Assembly (NCBI RefSeq): GCF_009883635.2
Contig: NZ_CP026115.2
Span: 4,836,001 to 4,900,000 of the forward strand
Reading direction: 5' to 3'
Length of the DNA: 64,000 nt
Source of the DNA: Pseudomonas putida
GTDB lineage: Bacteria > Pseudomonadota > Gammaproteobacteria > Pseudomonadales > Pseudomonadaceae
Part shown: in pieces, positions 52,948 to 61,218 of the stretch
Numbering within the stretch: position 1 is the first letter of the stretch
How the letters are laid out: each line of letters begins with the position of its first letter
Program-made: the position numbers and the translations under genes
The notes under the pieces: generated by a model
The model's input: the letters and a program-made list of their open reading frames with translations, nothing else
Database searches by the model: none
Told to the model about the DNA's origin: nothing

Positions 52948-53817
52948 TCACCCTTCGCTCAAGGCCCCGACCACCTGCTCGACACTGGCCTTGAGCCCTG
53001 CCACCGCATCCTCGGAATCACTTTCCACCACCAGCAACTTCGCCCCGGCCGCCTCGATCACCTTGGCCAGTTCCGCATCCGGCTGCCGATGATCCAGCAC
53101 CAGCGCCACGTCCTGCCCCTTGAGGTTCTCACCCAGGGCCTTCAGCGTTGCCTCATCCCACTTGCCATCCGCCGGCAACGGCTGCTCCACCACATCCAGG
53201 TTCAGCCCACTGGCCAGATACCCCAGGCGCTCGGACAGGCTGACCACACTCAGGTTGTCGACCTTGGCCAGCTGCGTCTGGCTACTGGCGGTCAGCTCCA
53301 GCAACTGGCGCTTGAGCCCGGCCAGGTTGCCCTGGATCCTGTCCTTGTCGGCGGGCGCCAGGCGCTCCAGGTCATTGGCCAGCACATCGGCCATGCGCCC
53401 CAGGTTGGTCGGGTTCAGCCAGGGGTAGGCATCATAGGCATCATCGCCACTCACGGCGATGCCCGGCAGTGCGCCATCGACCGGCCGCGCGGCGTCGATC
53501 TCGACGATGCGAATGTTGCTGCGCCGCGCCATCGGGTACAGCGGGTCGTCACGCCAGATCGAGCGCACGCCGATCACCGCGTCGGCCTGCTGCGCGGCCT
53601 TGGCCAGTGCTGCGCCACCGCGGCTGCTGAAGTACGAAGGTTGGCGGCTGGCCGGCAGGTTGGCCGGCGCGGCGCGCGTGAGCTGCACGGCGGTACCGTC
53701 GAGCAGCACGCTGGCCAGGCTGTGGGTCACCGGCAGGGTGGCCAGCACTTGCGTGGCCGAGGCGAGTGCGGGCAGGCCGACGAGGGCGACGGCCAGGGTC
53801 AGGTGTTTCAGGTTCAT
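52948..53817 (-). CDS. fpvF: FpvF-like periplasmic binding protein
   Basis: A 289-residue exported protein of the zinc/manganese-type (cluster A-I, TroA-fold) binding group with signal peptide (MNLKHLTLAVALVGLPALASA). In P. aeruginosa, FpvF with FpvC forms the periplasmic pair that handles pyoverdine and iron released from ferripyoverdine. Its place after the permease gene, with an ATGA overlap (53814-53817), matches fpvCDEF order. It lacks the His-rich metal loop of typical ZnuA, which fits a siderophore-binding rather than metal-binding role. Confidence 0.88.
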   Translation of the reverse strand: MNLKHLTLAVALVGLPALASATQVLATLPVTHSLASVLLDGTAVQLTRAAPANLPASRQPSYFSSRGGAALAKAAQQADAVIGVRSIWRDDPLYPMARRSNIRIVEIDAARPVDGALPGIAVSGDDAYDAYPWLNPTNLGRMADVLANDLERLAPADKDRIQGNLAGLKRQLLELTASSQTQLAKVDNLSVVSLSERLGYLASGLNLDVVEQPLPADGKWDEATLKALGENLKGQDVALVLDHRQPDAELAKVIEAAGAKLLVVESDSEDAVAGLKASVEQVVGALSEG

Positions 53818-54713
53818 GCCGGGTTTCCTTGCAAGCGAGGGACGAGGGCGCGGGCCAGCGCGGCGAGGGCGAAGCAAATGCCGGCGACCAGAATGATCGC
53901 TGCGCCCGAGGGCACCGGCAGGTCGAGGACGATCGGCAGGAGGATGCCGAGCAGCGTGCTCAGGGTGGCGATCAGCACCGAGACGAAGAAAAACCCCTTC
54001 AGCGACTGGCTGACCAGGCGCGCCGCCGCCGCCGGGATCACCAGCAGGGCACCGACCAGTATCGCCCCGATCACCTTCACCGAGGCCACCGTGACCAAGG
54101 TCACCAGCACCACGAACAGATAGTCCAGGGTTTTCACCGCCACCCCGCGCACGGCAGCCAGTTGCGGGTTGAAGCTGGCCAGCATGATGCGGTTGTATAG
54201 CGGCAGGGCCAGGGCCAGCACCAGTACCGCGACGATGCCCAGCACCACCAGGTCCTGGGCACTGACGGTCAGTACCGAACCGAACAGCACGTTCTCGAGG
54301 ATATGCACGTTGATCTTGCCGGCCAGCATCAGCAGCAGGCTGGCGCCGAGGGCCAGCGACACCGAAAGGAACACGCCGATCAGCGTGTCCGGCGACAGCC
54401 CGGTGCGGTTGCGCAGGAAGTTGAGCAGGATGCCGAACAGCAGGCAGTAGCCGAACAGGCTGCCATAGGGGCCGGTATACGGTTCGCCGAGCAGGATGCC
54501 GATGGCGACCCCGGTGAGTGCGGCATGGCCGACCGCTTCGGAAAAGAAGGCAAAGCGCTTGACCACCACCAAGGTGCCGAGGCCGCCCAGCACCGGGCCG
54601 ATCATCAGGCCGGCCAGCAAGGCATTGATCACGAAACCGTAGGCCAGCGCCTCCGGCAGGTAGCCAGCGCCGGCCCATTCCTGGATCAGCTGGCGGAATG
54701 CTTCGAAGCTCAT
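53814..54713 (-). CDS. fpvE: FpvE permease
   Basis: A 299-residue inner-membrane protein with about eight to nine membrane segments of the ABC-3 (ZnuB-like) family. Segments VVVKRFAFFSEAVGHAALTGVAIGILLGEPYTGPYG and VTLVTVASVKVIGAILVGALLVIPAAAA are typical. It forms the channel of the iron importer that acts after ferripyoverdine reduction. The start overlaps the ATPase stop by one base (TGATG). Confidence 0.9.
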   Translation of the reverse strand: MSFEAFRQLIQEWAGAGYLPEALAYGFVINALLAGLMIGPVLGGLGTLVVVKRFAFFSEAVGHAALTGVAIGILLGEPYTGPYGSLFGYCLLFGILLNFLRNRTGLSPDTLIGVFLSVSLALGASLLLMLAGKINVHILENVLFGSVLTVSAQDLVVLGIVAVLVLALALPLYNRIMLASFNPQLAAVRGVAVKTLDYLFVVLVTLVTVASVKVIGAILVGALLVIPAAAARLVSQSLKGFFFVSVLIATLSTLLGILLPIVLDLPVPSGAAIILVAGICFALAALARALVPRLQGNPA

Positions 54714-55459
54714 CAGGCAAGGCTCTCGCTGCGGGGGTGGACGGAGAACAGGCCAAGCAGGCGCTCCGGGGTCAGGGCCTGGGCGGGCGGGGCGTCGAAC
54801 AGCACCTGGCGGCTCAGGCCGGTGACCCGGTCGGCCAGGCGCAGCACGGCTTCCAGGTCATGTTCGATCCATAGCACGGTGGTGCCGGCCTGGCGCCAGC
54901 CCTGCAACAGCTGTTCGAATACCTGGATACCGGCTTCGTCGAGCGCCGACATCGGCTCGTCGAGCACCAGCAGTTGCGGCTCGGGAATCAGGCCTTGGGC
55001 CAGCAGCACGCGCTGGCGTTCGCCACCCGACAGCGCGCCCATGCGCCGCTTGCGTTTGTCGAGCATGCCGACCCGTGCCAGCGCCGCATCGATTGCCGGC
55101 TGCACCCGGCGTGACAGGCCAAGGAACGCCGGGCGCCGCTGGCACATGGCAGCCATGAAGTCGTCCACGGTCATTGGCAGCCCGCGGTCGAATTCCAAGG
55201 CCTGCGGCACATAACCGATCACCTGCTGCGCGCCTGGCCAGTGCAGGCTCAGCTGGCCCTGATGCGGCATCTGCCCGAGCAGGGTCTTGATCAGCGAGCT
55301 CTTGCCGCCGCCGTTGGGGCCGACGATGGCATGCACGCTGCCCGCGGCAACGCTGAACTGCACCTGCTCGAGAATGCGCGTGCGGCCCAGGGTCAGGTCG
55401 ATGTTGGCGAACTCGATGCGTGGACCGCCGGGCGCCGTGAGGTTGGCAGCGGCGGTCAT
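54713..55459 (-). CDS. fpvD: FpvD ATPase
   Basis: A 248-residue ABC ATPase. Walker A GPNGGGKSS, signature LSGGERQR, Walker B LLVLDEPMSALDEAG and the H-loop LWIEHDLEAV are intact. It powers FpvE. It overlaps the fpvC stop by four bases (55456-55459), so translation is coupled. Confidence 0.92.
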   Translation of the reverse strand: MTAAANLTAPGGPRIEFANIDLTLGRTRILEQVQFSVAAGSVHAIVGPNGGGKSSLIKTLLGQMPHQGQLSLHWPGAQQVIGYVPQALEFDRGLPMTVDDFMAAMCQRRPAFLGLSRRVQPAIDAALARVGMLDKRKRRMGALSGGERQRVLLAQGLIPEPQLLVLDEPMSALDEAGIQVFEQLLQGWRQAGTTVLWIEHDLEAVLRLADRVTGLSRQVLFDAPPAQALTPERLLGLFSVHPRSESLA

Positions 55460-56358
55460 GCGCGGTTCTCCTGGATGGCGCGGACCACGGTGTCGAGGTT
55501 GCGCTTCATCTCCACTTCGTATTTTTCCTTGGTGTATTCGCCGTAGGAAATGTGCGTCAGCGGATACAGGCGCACGCCGGATTCACGCTGGATGGTTTCG
55601 ACATAGGCCGAAGGGAAGTCCATCTCCGAGAAGATCACCTTCACGTCCAGCGCCTTGAGCTGGTCGATGGTCTTTTTCAGCTGTGCCGGGCTTGGTTCGA
55701 TGCCATGGGCGGGCTCGACCACCGCAGTCACTTCCAGCCCGAAATCACGCACCAGGTAATCGTAGGCAGCATGGATGGTGGCCACGCGGAAGGTGGCGCC
55801 GGGCGCCTCGGTCACCTTGGCCAACGCCTCGGCACGCAAGGCGCGCAGGCGCTTGGCGTAGGCGCGGGCGTTCTGCGTGTAGAGTTTGGCGTTGTCCGGG
55901 TCGAGCTTGCCCAGCTCGCGGGCGATGTTGTTGACCTGGGCGATGGTGGTGCTGATCGACAGGAAGGTGTGCGGGTTGACCACCTTGCCGGCGCCACGTG
56001 CGGCGATGCCGGTGGCCGCCAGCAACGGAACGTTCTGGTTGGCTTCGATGGTCTTGATGGCGGGCTTTTCGCTGGCGGCGATCATGCGGTCGGCGAAATC
56101 GTCATGGCCGACGCCATTGAGTACCACCACGTCCAGCGTGCCGATGCGCTTGATGTCTTCGGCGCGGGGCTCATAGGCATGGGGGTTGAAGCCCGCCGGA
56201 ATCAGCGGCACCACTTCGGCCTTGTCGCCGACGATATTGCTTACGTAGCTGTAGTAAGGGTGCAGGGTAATGCCGATGCGCAGGGGCTTGCCGGTGTCGG
56301 CCAGGGCCAGTGCCGGCAGGGCGCAGGCCAGGAGCAGTGCGAGGGCTTTGCGGAACAT
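55456..56358 (-). CDS. fpvC: FpvC periplasmic metal-binding protein
   Basis: A 300-residue ZnuA-type binding protein with signal peptide (LALLLACALPALALA). Conserved His residues of the cluster A-I metal site are visible in NPHAYEPRAEDI, NPHTFLSI and EPAHGIEPSPAQLKK. FpvC binds iron released from pyoverdine and also contacts FpvF and the permease. It follows fpvK by 15 bases. Confidence 0.9.
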   Translation of the reverse strand: MFRKALALLLACALPALALADTGKPLRIGITLHPYYSYVSNIVGDKAEVVPLIPAGFNPHAYEPRAEDIKRIGTLDVVVLNGVGHDDFADRMIAASEKPAIKTIEANQNVPLLAATGIAARGAGKVVNPHTFLSISTTIAQVNNIARELGKLDPDNAKLYTQNARAYAKRLRALRAEALAKVTEAPGATFRVATIHAAYDYLVRDFGLEVTAVVEPAHGIEPSPAQLKKTIDQLKALDVKVIFSEMDFPSAYVETIQRESGVRLYPLTHISYGEYTKEKYEVEMKRNLDTVVRAIQENRA

Positions 56359-56373
56359 GGGGAGTCCTTGGGT

Positions 56374-56973
56374 TCAATGACGGTGTTCGCGGGTAACCCC
56401 GGCGTCGTAGTGGCTGACAACTTGCTGCCAGCCGGCAGCGATCAGTGCGGCCTGGCCGAGGTCGTCGGGAAGCACGGCGGCGCTGTCGCGGCGCAGCCAG
56501 ACGTCGACTTCGGCACTGTCGCCAGCGGGCAGAATCATCAGGAAGCTTCCTGCCACGTCCGGCGCCTGGCTGCGGCCCATATAGGCGCCGCTGGCCAGCC
56601 ACTGCCACTGATGGCTGCCACGGCTCTGGCTGCCGGCGTCGACCACGAACGGTGGCAGGCCTTCCTCTGCCAGGGCCTCGACGCTGGGGGTCGCGGCGCT
56701 TTCCTCACGCAGCAGCTGGATTTCGTCGAAGGCCACGCGCAGGTCGGTATAGATACCCTGTTCGGCCGCGGTCAGGTCGCGGCGGGCGTCGATCTGGTGG
56801 CTGGCGATGGCCTGCTCGTCGTTGCGTTCGCCGCGCAACAGCACCACGCTGGCGGCGAGGGCGAGGATCAACAGGCTGGCCAGCAGCACGTAGAGGGTTT
56901 CGTGCCCGGCACCGGCCGGGCGCACCACCTGGGTATGGCTCATGGCTGGGCTGCTCATGTCTGTGCTGCTCAT
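56374..56973 (-). CDS. fpvK: FpvK-like inner-membrane protein (DUF6162)
   Basis: A 199-residue protein with one N-terminal membrane segment (residues about 26-46) and a periplasmic domain of unknown fold. Its place between fpvJ and fpvC, with ATGA overlap to fpvJ, matches P. aeruginosa fpvK, a subunit of the FpvGHJK inner-membrane complex that assists iron reduction from ferripyoverdine. The first Met is followed by two more in-frame ATGs within 11 residues, so the start is not certain. Confidence 0.85.
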   Translation of the reverse strand: MSSTDMSSPAMSHTQVVRPAGAGHETLYVLLASLLILALAASVVLLRGERNDEQAIASHQIDARRDLTAAEQGIYTDLRVAFDEIQLLREESAATPSVEALAEEGLPPFVVDAGSQSRGSHQWQWLASGAYMGRSQAPDVAGSFLMILPAGDSAEVDVWLRRDSAAVLPDDLGQAALIAAGWQQVVSHYDAGVTREHRH

Positions 56974-57290
56974 GGCTGCGCGATGTCGGCGTGGTCGACT
57001 TCCACGACATGGCCCGGGCCTGCGTCGAACAGCACGTAGAACTCGCCGTCGGGGCGCTTGAAGGTCAGGCTCGAGTCGTCACCGAGCTTGCCGCCGACGA
57101 GTACCTGTTCGTCGTAGCCGATCACGTCGAGGGTCACCCCTGGTGCGCCGCTGCCATCGGAAAAGCCGCCGGTGCACTTCACCTGGCCACCCGCCACTTC
57201 CTCGCACTCGCACATCGGGTTGTGGGCCAGGGCCGGGCCTGCGGTCAGTACCAGCAAGGGCAGGGCGAGCCTGCGCATCAGGTGTTTCAT
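56970..57290 (-). CDS. fpvJ: FpvJ-like periplasmic protein
   Basis: A 106-residue protein with a signal peptide ending AGPALA and mature start HNPMCECEEVAGGQVKCTGGFSDGSG, a His and three-cysteine cluster that could bind metal or heme. Four-base overlaps with fpvH and fpvK place it in the iron-release operon, where P. aeruginosa fpvJ lies. Confidence 0.87.
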   Translation of the reverse strand: MKHLMRRLALPLLVLTAGPALAHNPMCECEEVAGGQVKCTGGFSDGSGAPGVTLDVIGYDEQVLVGGKLGDDSSLTFKRPDGEFYVLFDAGPGHVVEVDHADIAQP

Positions 57291-57826
57291 GGTTTGCCTC
57301 CTTGTTTTTCGAGCCAGGCCACGGTAGCCGGCGACGCCTTGGCCAGAGGGATGGATGCCTGGTGCATGCTGCCGTCCCAGCCTTCGAGGGTGATCCAGAT
57401 CTGTGCATCGGCGCGGGTGCGCGGTGGAATTGGCAGGTTGGTGACCATGCGGTACGGCGCGCCGAAGAAGATGGTGCCAGCGGCGCGCAGGCTGCGCGGC
57501 TTGCCGATGCGCAGGTAGACCGCCTTGACGTCATTCACACAGGCCTTGCACAGCGCCGCATTGAACAGCTTGAAGTGGCCAGCGGGGCCATCGCTGCGCG
57601 GTGCTTCATCACGCAGTTCGGCAAGGTCGAGGCTGTATGGCCCGACCTGGATGCCGCTGACCGGGTTGGCACCCAGCCCGGCGTCACCACGGAACAGCTT
57701 GGCGTCGGCGAAGTACTTGGGCATGAACCCCAACGGGATGAGGATCAGCAGGATGTTCAGGTGGAAGCGCCATTTCAGCCACCATTGCTTGAGTGGGCGT
57801 GCGGGCAGGGCTTGGGCCTGGCTCAT
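57287..57826 (-). CDS. fpvH: FpvH-like inner-membrane protein
   Basis: A 179-residue protein with one membrane segment (residues about 20-37) and a periplasmic domain with CKAC, a cysteine pair near residue 95. FpvH is required with FpvG, J and K for ferripyoverdine reduction. It overlaps fpvG by four bases. Confidence 0.87.
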   Translation of the reverse strand: MSQAQALPARPLKQWWLKWRFHLNILLILIPLGFMPKYFADAKLFRGDAGLGANPVSGIQVGPYSLDLAELRDEAPRSDGPAGHFKLFNAALCKACVNDVKAVYLRIGKPRSLRAAGTIFFGAPYRMVTNLPIPPRTRADAQIWITLEGWDGSMHQASIPLAKASPATVAWLEKQGGKP

Positions 57827-59016
57827 GGGCGGGCCTCCAGGGCGGTTTCGCGGTTTGCGTCACGGGGTGCGCGTTCGCTGCGCTTGAGCGCCGCGGCGGT
57901 GGCTTGGGCGGTGCGTTTGGTCCAGACCAGCAGGCCGCTGAACACCATCAGGGTCAGGATCAGGCCGAAGAAGAACCAGATCAGTTTGATCGGAAGGCCG
58001 CCGAAGTCGCCGGTGTGCAGCGGGCGCATGGATTCAGTGAAGAACTCCAGGGCCGAGCGGTCGCTGAGCAGGAACTGGCTGTCGACCTGGCGGGTATAGG
58101 GGTTGATCGACGCGCTCTGGAACATCAGCGGGTACCAGCCACGCCCGCCCATTTCGATGTGGCTGTAGGCGGTAGCCGGCAGCGAGACGGAGGTGATATC
58201 CAGGCTCGGGATGGCCAAACTGGCGATACGTGCGGCCTCGTCTACGTCGATGCGCGGTGCCGGGCTGCCATCGGCGGTCTGCGGCACTTGCTCACGCGCG
58301 ATCACCGGGACGATCGGTTCGCTGGAAATGGTGATCTGGTTGTCGAAGAGGATCGCCCGGGTCAGGAACCAGATGCTGGTGATGGAAATGACCGCGATGA
58401 ACCAGATCGACCAGACCCCGGCCAGGCGGTGCAGGTCACCCCAGAAGATCCGCGCGCCGTGGCCGGTACGTACCGGTTTGAAGAAGCCTTTCCAGAACTT
58501 CTTGTATACCACCAGCCCCGTGACCAGCGACGCCAGCATCGGCAGGCCGAGCAGCGACACCATGTACCAGCCCCAGCTGAAACCGCTGGTGAACGGCACC
58601 AGCCACCAGCCGTGCAGGGCGCGGGTGAAGGCCTCGAAGTTGAAGTCCGGCATCTTGCCCTGGATGGCCCCGGTATACGGGTTGACGTAGAGCATCGGGC
58701 TGGAACCATCGGCATAGGTGACCCGCGCCGTCAGCGCGAAATGCGAGCCGTCCGGCTGGCTGAGCGAGTTGACGGCCATGTCCGGTTCGGCCTTGTGCAG
58801 GGCATCGAGCACTTGCTGGAAGCTCAGGCGTTCGGCGTTGTCGTCGGGCTTGCTGGCACGCACGTCGGGGTTGGCCAGCCAGACGATCTCCTGGCTGACC
58901 ACGGCCAGCATGCCGGTGAAGCAGACGATCAGCACGAAGAACCAGATCGGCAGGGCGAGCCAGCTGTGGACCAGGAACCACAGCTTGGACTTGGATTTTT
59001 TCGGGGATTTGGCCAT
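57823..59016 (-). CDS. fpvG: FpvG PepSY-type ferripyoverdine reductase
   Basis: A 397-residue PepSY-TM protein with four membrane segments: near residues 12-34, 146-174, 195-216 and 350-372. Conserved His in VHSWLALPIWFFVLIVCFTGML, LHGWW and LHRLAGVWS probably hold haem. FpvG passes electrons to periplasmic Fe3+-pyoverdine so that iron leaves as Fe2+. The start at MAKSPKKS excludes a 13-residue upstream extension. It is the first gene of the cluster and has a Fur-box-like site upstream. Confidence 0.9.
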   Translation of the reverse strand: MAKSPKKSKSKLWFLVHSWLALPIWFFVLIVCFTGMLAVVSQEIVWLANPDVRASKPDDNAERLSFQQVLDALHKAEPDMAVNSLSQPDGSHFALTARVTYADGSSPMLYVNPYTGAIQGKMPDFNFEAFTRALHGWWLVPFTSGFSWGWYMVSLLGLPMLASLVTGLVVYKKFWKGFFKPVRTGHGARIFWGDLHRLAGVWSIWFIAVISITSIWFLTRAILFDNQITISSEPIVPVIAREQVPQTADGSPAPRIDVDEAARIASLAIPSLDITSVSLPATAYSHIEMGGRGWYPLMFQSASINPYTRQVDSQFLLSDRSALEFFTESMRPLHTGDFGGLPIKLIWFFFGLILTLMVFSGLLVWTKRTAQATAAALKRSERAPRDANRETALEARP

Positions 59017-59081
59017 CGGTCCGTCTTCTGAAAAGGTGGGCGAGCACAAGCCCAACCAAAGGGGGCTGTTCTAGTAAGGAC

Positions 59082-59100
59082 GAATGAGAATGAAAATCCT
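59082..59100. promoter_or_regulatory. Fur-box-like site upstream of fpvG
   Basis: GAATGAGAATGAAAATCCT resembles the Pseudomonas Fur consensus AATGAGAATGATTATCATT (15 of 18 aligned bases by my count). It lies 66 bases upstream of the fpvG start. No PvdS box (TAAAT-N16/17-CGT) is present, so this operon is probably Fur-controlled. Confidence 0.5.
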
Positions 59101-59141
59101 GCTGAATTAAGTGCAAGCAAATGTTTCAGAGGGCACAAATG

Positions 59142-59170
59142 CCGACAGGGCGCTCAAGGCGCCCTGTCGG
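59142..59170 (-). terminator. Terminator-like hairpin after pvdA
   Basis: CCGACAGGGCGC and GCGCCCTGTCGG form a perfect 12-bp stem with a five-base loop, just downstream of the pvdA stop (59188). The following minus-strand bases (CATTTGTG) are only weakly U-rich. It separates pvdA from the fpv operon. Confidence 0.6.
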
Positions 59171-59187
59171 TGAGTGTGCAGCGCGAA

Positions 59188-60522
59188 TCAGGCGCTGGTC
59201 AGGGCCACAGCGGGTTGGGCCTTGCCCTGCTGGAGTGCCAGGTCATGGTACAGCGCCTGGCCGATCTCTGCGGCACGGGAGGGCAGTACCGACAGCAAGG
59301 TGTCGCTGAGGCCGTGGCTGTTCTCGCAGAACCCTTGCAGGTAGACCGAAGCCTGCAGGTCCGGGCTGGCCAGTACCCGGTAGTTGCGGTCGACGCTGAA
59401 GTCTTCCACGTAGTTGGCCAGTGGAGCCAGCAGGTCGCGGTGCGAGCGGCGTTCGTAGCCGGTGGCGAGGATCACCGCGTCGTAGCGGTGGGTCTGCTGC
59501 TGGCCGGTGGCCAGGTCGCGCAGGGTCAGTTCGATGCCGTCGCGGGTGGCCACCACGGCTTCGATCTGGCGGCGGCACAGCACGTTGTGGCGGAACTGGT
59601 GGGCAACCTTCTGCCGGTAGAGGATGCCGTAGATGCGCTCGATCAGGTCGAGGTCGACCACCGAGTAGTTGGTGTTGTGGTACTCGCCGACCAGCTTGGC
59701 GCGCTGGTCGGCCGGTTCGTTGTAGACCAGGTCGGTGTAGTCAGGGGAGAAGATCTCGTTGACGAACGGGCTGTCATCGGCCGGCTTCAGGGCAGAACCG
59801 CGCAGCACCATGTCGACCTTGACCGACGGGTAGCTGTCGTTGAGGTCGATGAAGGCCTCGGCGGCGCTCTGGCCCGAGCCTATCACTGCGATGCGCATCG
59901 GTTTGCCGGCCGTGCACGGCAGTTTGTTCAGGCTGCTCAGGTACTGGGAGTGGTGGAAAACCCGTGGATCATCCTTGAACGCGCCGAATTTTTCCGGAAT
60001 CTTCGGTGTGCCACCGCTGCCGACCACCACCGAGCGGGTGCGTCGGCTGAATTCGCGGCCCTGCGTATCACGCGATATCAGGCGCAGGTGCTCGACGCGC
60101 CCGGCCTTCACTTCAGGCTCGATGCGCAGCACTTCTTCGCCGTAGACCGCCTGGGTGGCAAAATGCTCGGCGGCCCAGCGCAGGTAGTCGTTGTACTCCA
60201 GGCGGCAGGGGTAGAAGGTGCCGAGATTGATGAAGTCGGCCAGGCGCTGCTTCTGGTGCAGGTAGTTGACGAAACTGTAAGGGCTGGTCGGGTTGCGCAG
60301 CGAGACCAGGTCCTTGAGGAACGAGATCTGCAGTTCGCTCTGGGTGGCCAGGGTCTCGCCGTGCCAGCGGTATTCCTTCTGCTTGTCGATGAACAGCGCA
60401 TCGAGGGCGTGGCCTTGGCTCTGGGCGAGTTCTTCCAGGGCGATGGCCAGGGCCAGGTTGGACGGGCCGAAGCCCACGCCGATCAGGTCCTTGATAGTTT
60501 CCGGGTGTGCAGACTGGCTCAT
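59188..60522 (-). CDS. pvdA: PvdA: L-ornithine N5-monooxygenase
   Basis: A 444-residue flavin monooxygenase, one residue longer than P. aeruginosa PvdA. The FAD motif GVGFGPSN is at residues 15-22, the NADPH motif GSGQSAAEA is near 218 and the substrate-binding ATGY is in VILATGYERRSH. It hydroxylates ornithine for the hydroxamate groups of pyoverdine. The start at 60522 follows the known enzyme start (MSQSAHPETIKDLIGVG). It has its own PvdS-dependent promoter. Confidence 0.97.
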   Translation of the reverse strand: MSQSAHPETIKDLIGVGFGPSNLALAIALEELAQSQGHALDALFIDKQKEYRWHGETLATQSELQISFLKDLVSLRNPTSPYSFVNYLHQKQRLADFINLGTFYPCRLEYNDYLRWAAEHFATQAVYGEEVLRIEPEVKAGRVEHLRLISRDTQGREFSRRTRSVVVGSGGTPKIPEKFGAFKDDPRVFHHSQYLSSLNKLPCTAGKPMRIAVIGSGQSAAEAFIDLNDSYPSVKVDMVLRGSALKPADDSPFVNEIFSPDYTDLVYNEPADQRAKLVGEYHNTNYSVVDLDLIERIYGILYRQKVAHQFRHNVLCRRQIEAVVATRDGIELTLRDLATGQQQTHRYDAVILATGYERRSHRDLLAPLANYVEDFSVDRNYRVLASPDLQASVYLQGFCENSHGLSDTLLSVLPSRAAEIGQALYHDLALQQGKAQPAVALTSA

Positions 60523-60596
60523 GGCTGCGATTCCATAATGGGTCGAATGTGGGCGCATGCCGGGGCTCCGGCGCCTGCGCTTGTACATTGGGTGGA

Positions 60597-60620
60597 ACGA
60601 GCCAGCGGCAGGGGAATTTA
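60597..60620 (-). promoter_or_regulatory. PvdS-dependent promoter of pvdA (perfect IS box)
   Basis: On the minus strand TAAAT is followed after exactly 16 bases by CGT, the full PvdS (iron-starvation) consensus. It lies about 75 bases before the pvdA start. pvdA is a known PvdS target in other pseudomonads. Confidence 0.9.
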
Positions 60621-60722
60621 CTGCCTGGGAGCGTGCCTGCGGCCAACCGGGCCTAAAGGTTTTTGCCTGCCGGCCGATACGCAGGTCAACTCAAGGACCC
60701 TTTGCAAGGCAGGGAGAAAGAC

Positions 60723-61160
60723 ATGGTAGGCATCGCGGCAGTCAGCATCAGCAACACATCGGCCCCCGCGGCCAGCACTTCGCAGGTCAGCGACACCGAA
60801 AAGACTGAATCGGGCAGCTCGGCGCTGCAGGTCGACACTTCAAAGCTGCGTGGCGACGGCCAGGCCAAAGGCGCCGAGGGTGCCGAAGGCAGCAGTGGAA
60901 GTGGGGAACCGGCACACATCACGCAATTGCGCGAGATGATCAAGAAACTGCAGAAGCAGCTGGCGGACGAGCAGAAACAACTGGCCATCCTGATGGCGCA
61001 GAAAACCGACGAAACCACCAAGCTGGCTGCCGTCGCTGGCAAGCAAGCCAGCATCGCCACCCTCAGCGGCGAAATCCAGGCGGCTACTGCGCAGCTGCTG
61101 GAAGCGCTGCAGAAAACAGGTGGCAACAGTGCCGGCGGGATGGTCGATACCCAGGCCTGA
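60723..61160 (+). CDS. FlxA-like coiled-coil protein
   Basis: A 145-residue protein with a Ser/Thr-rich N-terminus (residues 1-60) and a coiled coil (about residues 65-130, ITQLREMIKKLQKQLADEQKQLAILM). The family name comes from the flagella-linked FlxA of E. coli; its role is not known. GGGAG lies before the ATG at 60723. It is divergent from pvdA and alone. Confidence 0.75.
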   Translation: MVGIAAVSISNTSAPAASTSQVSDTEKTESGSSALQVDTSKLRGDGQAKGAEGAEGSSGSGEPAHITQLREMIKKLQKQLADEQKQLAILMAQKTDETTKLAAVAGKQASIATLSGEIQAATAQLLEALQKTGGNSAGGMVDTQA

Positions 61161-61171
61161 GTTCGACTGCA

Positions 61172-61206
61172 CTGGCCTCATCGCCGCCCGCCGCAGATGA
61201 GGCCAG
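61172..61206. terminator. Stem-loop between convergent genes
   Basis: CTGGCCTCAT and ATGAGGCCAG form a perfect 10-bp stem with a 15-base loop between the flxA-like and pbpG stops. No U-tract is present on either side, so it is only a candidate two-way terminator. Confidence 0.4.
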
Positions 61207-61218
61207 CAAGGCCTGCCG

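Noticed and set aside
59017..59187. A PvdS box upstream of fpvG
   Set aside because: TAATT is present on the minus strand but the next CGT is 22 bases away, outside the 16-17 spacing. I kept only the Fur-like site.
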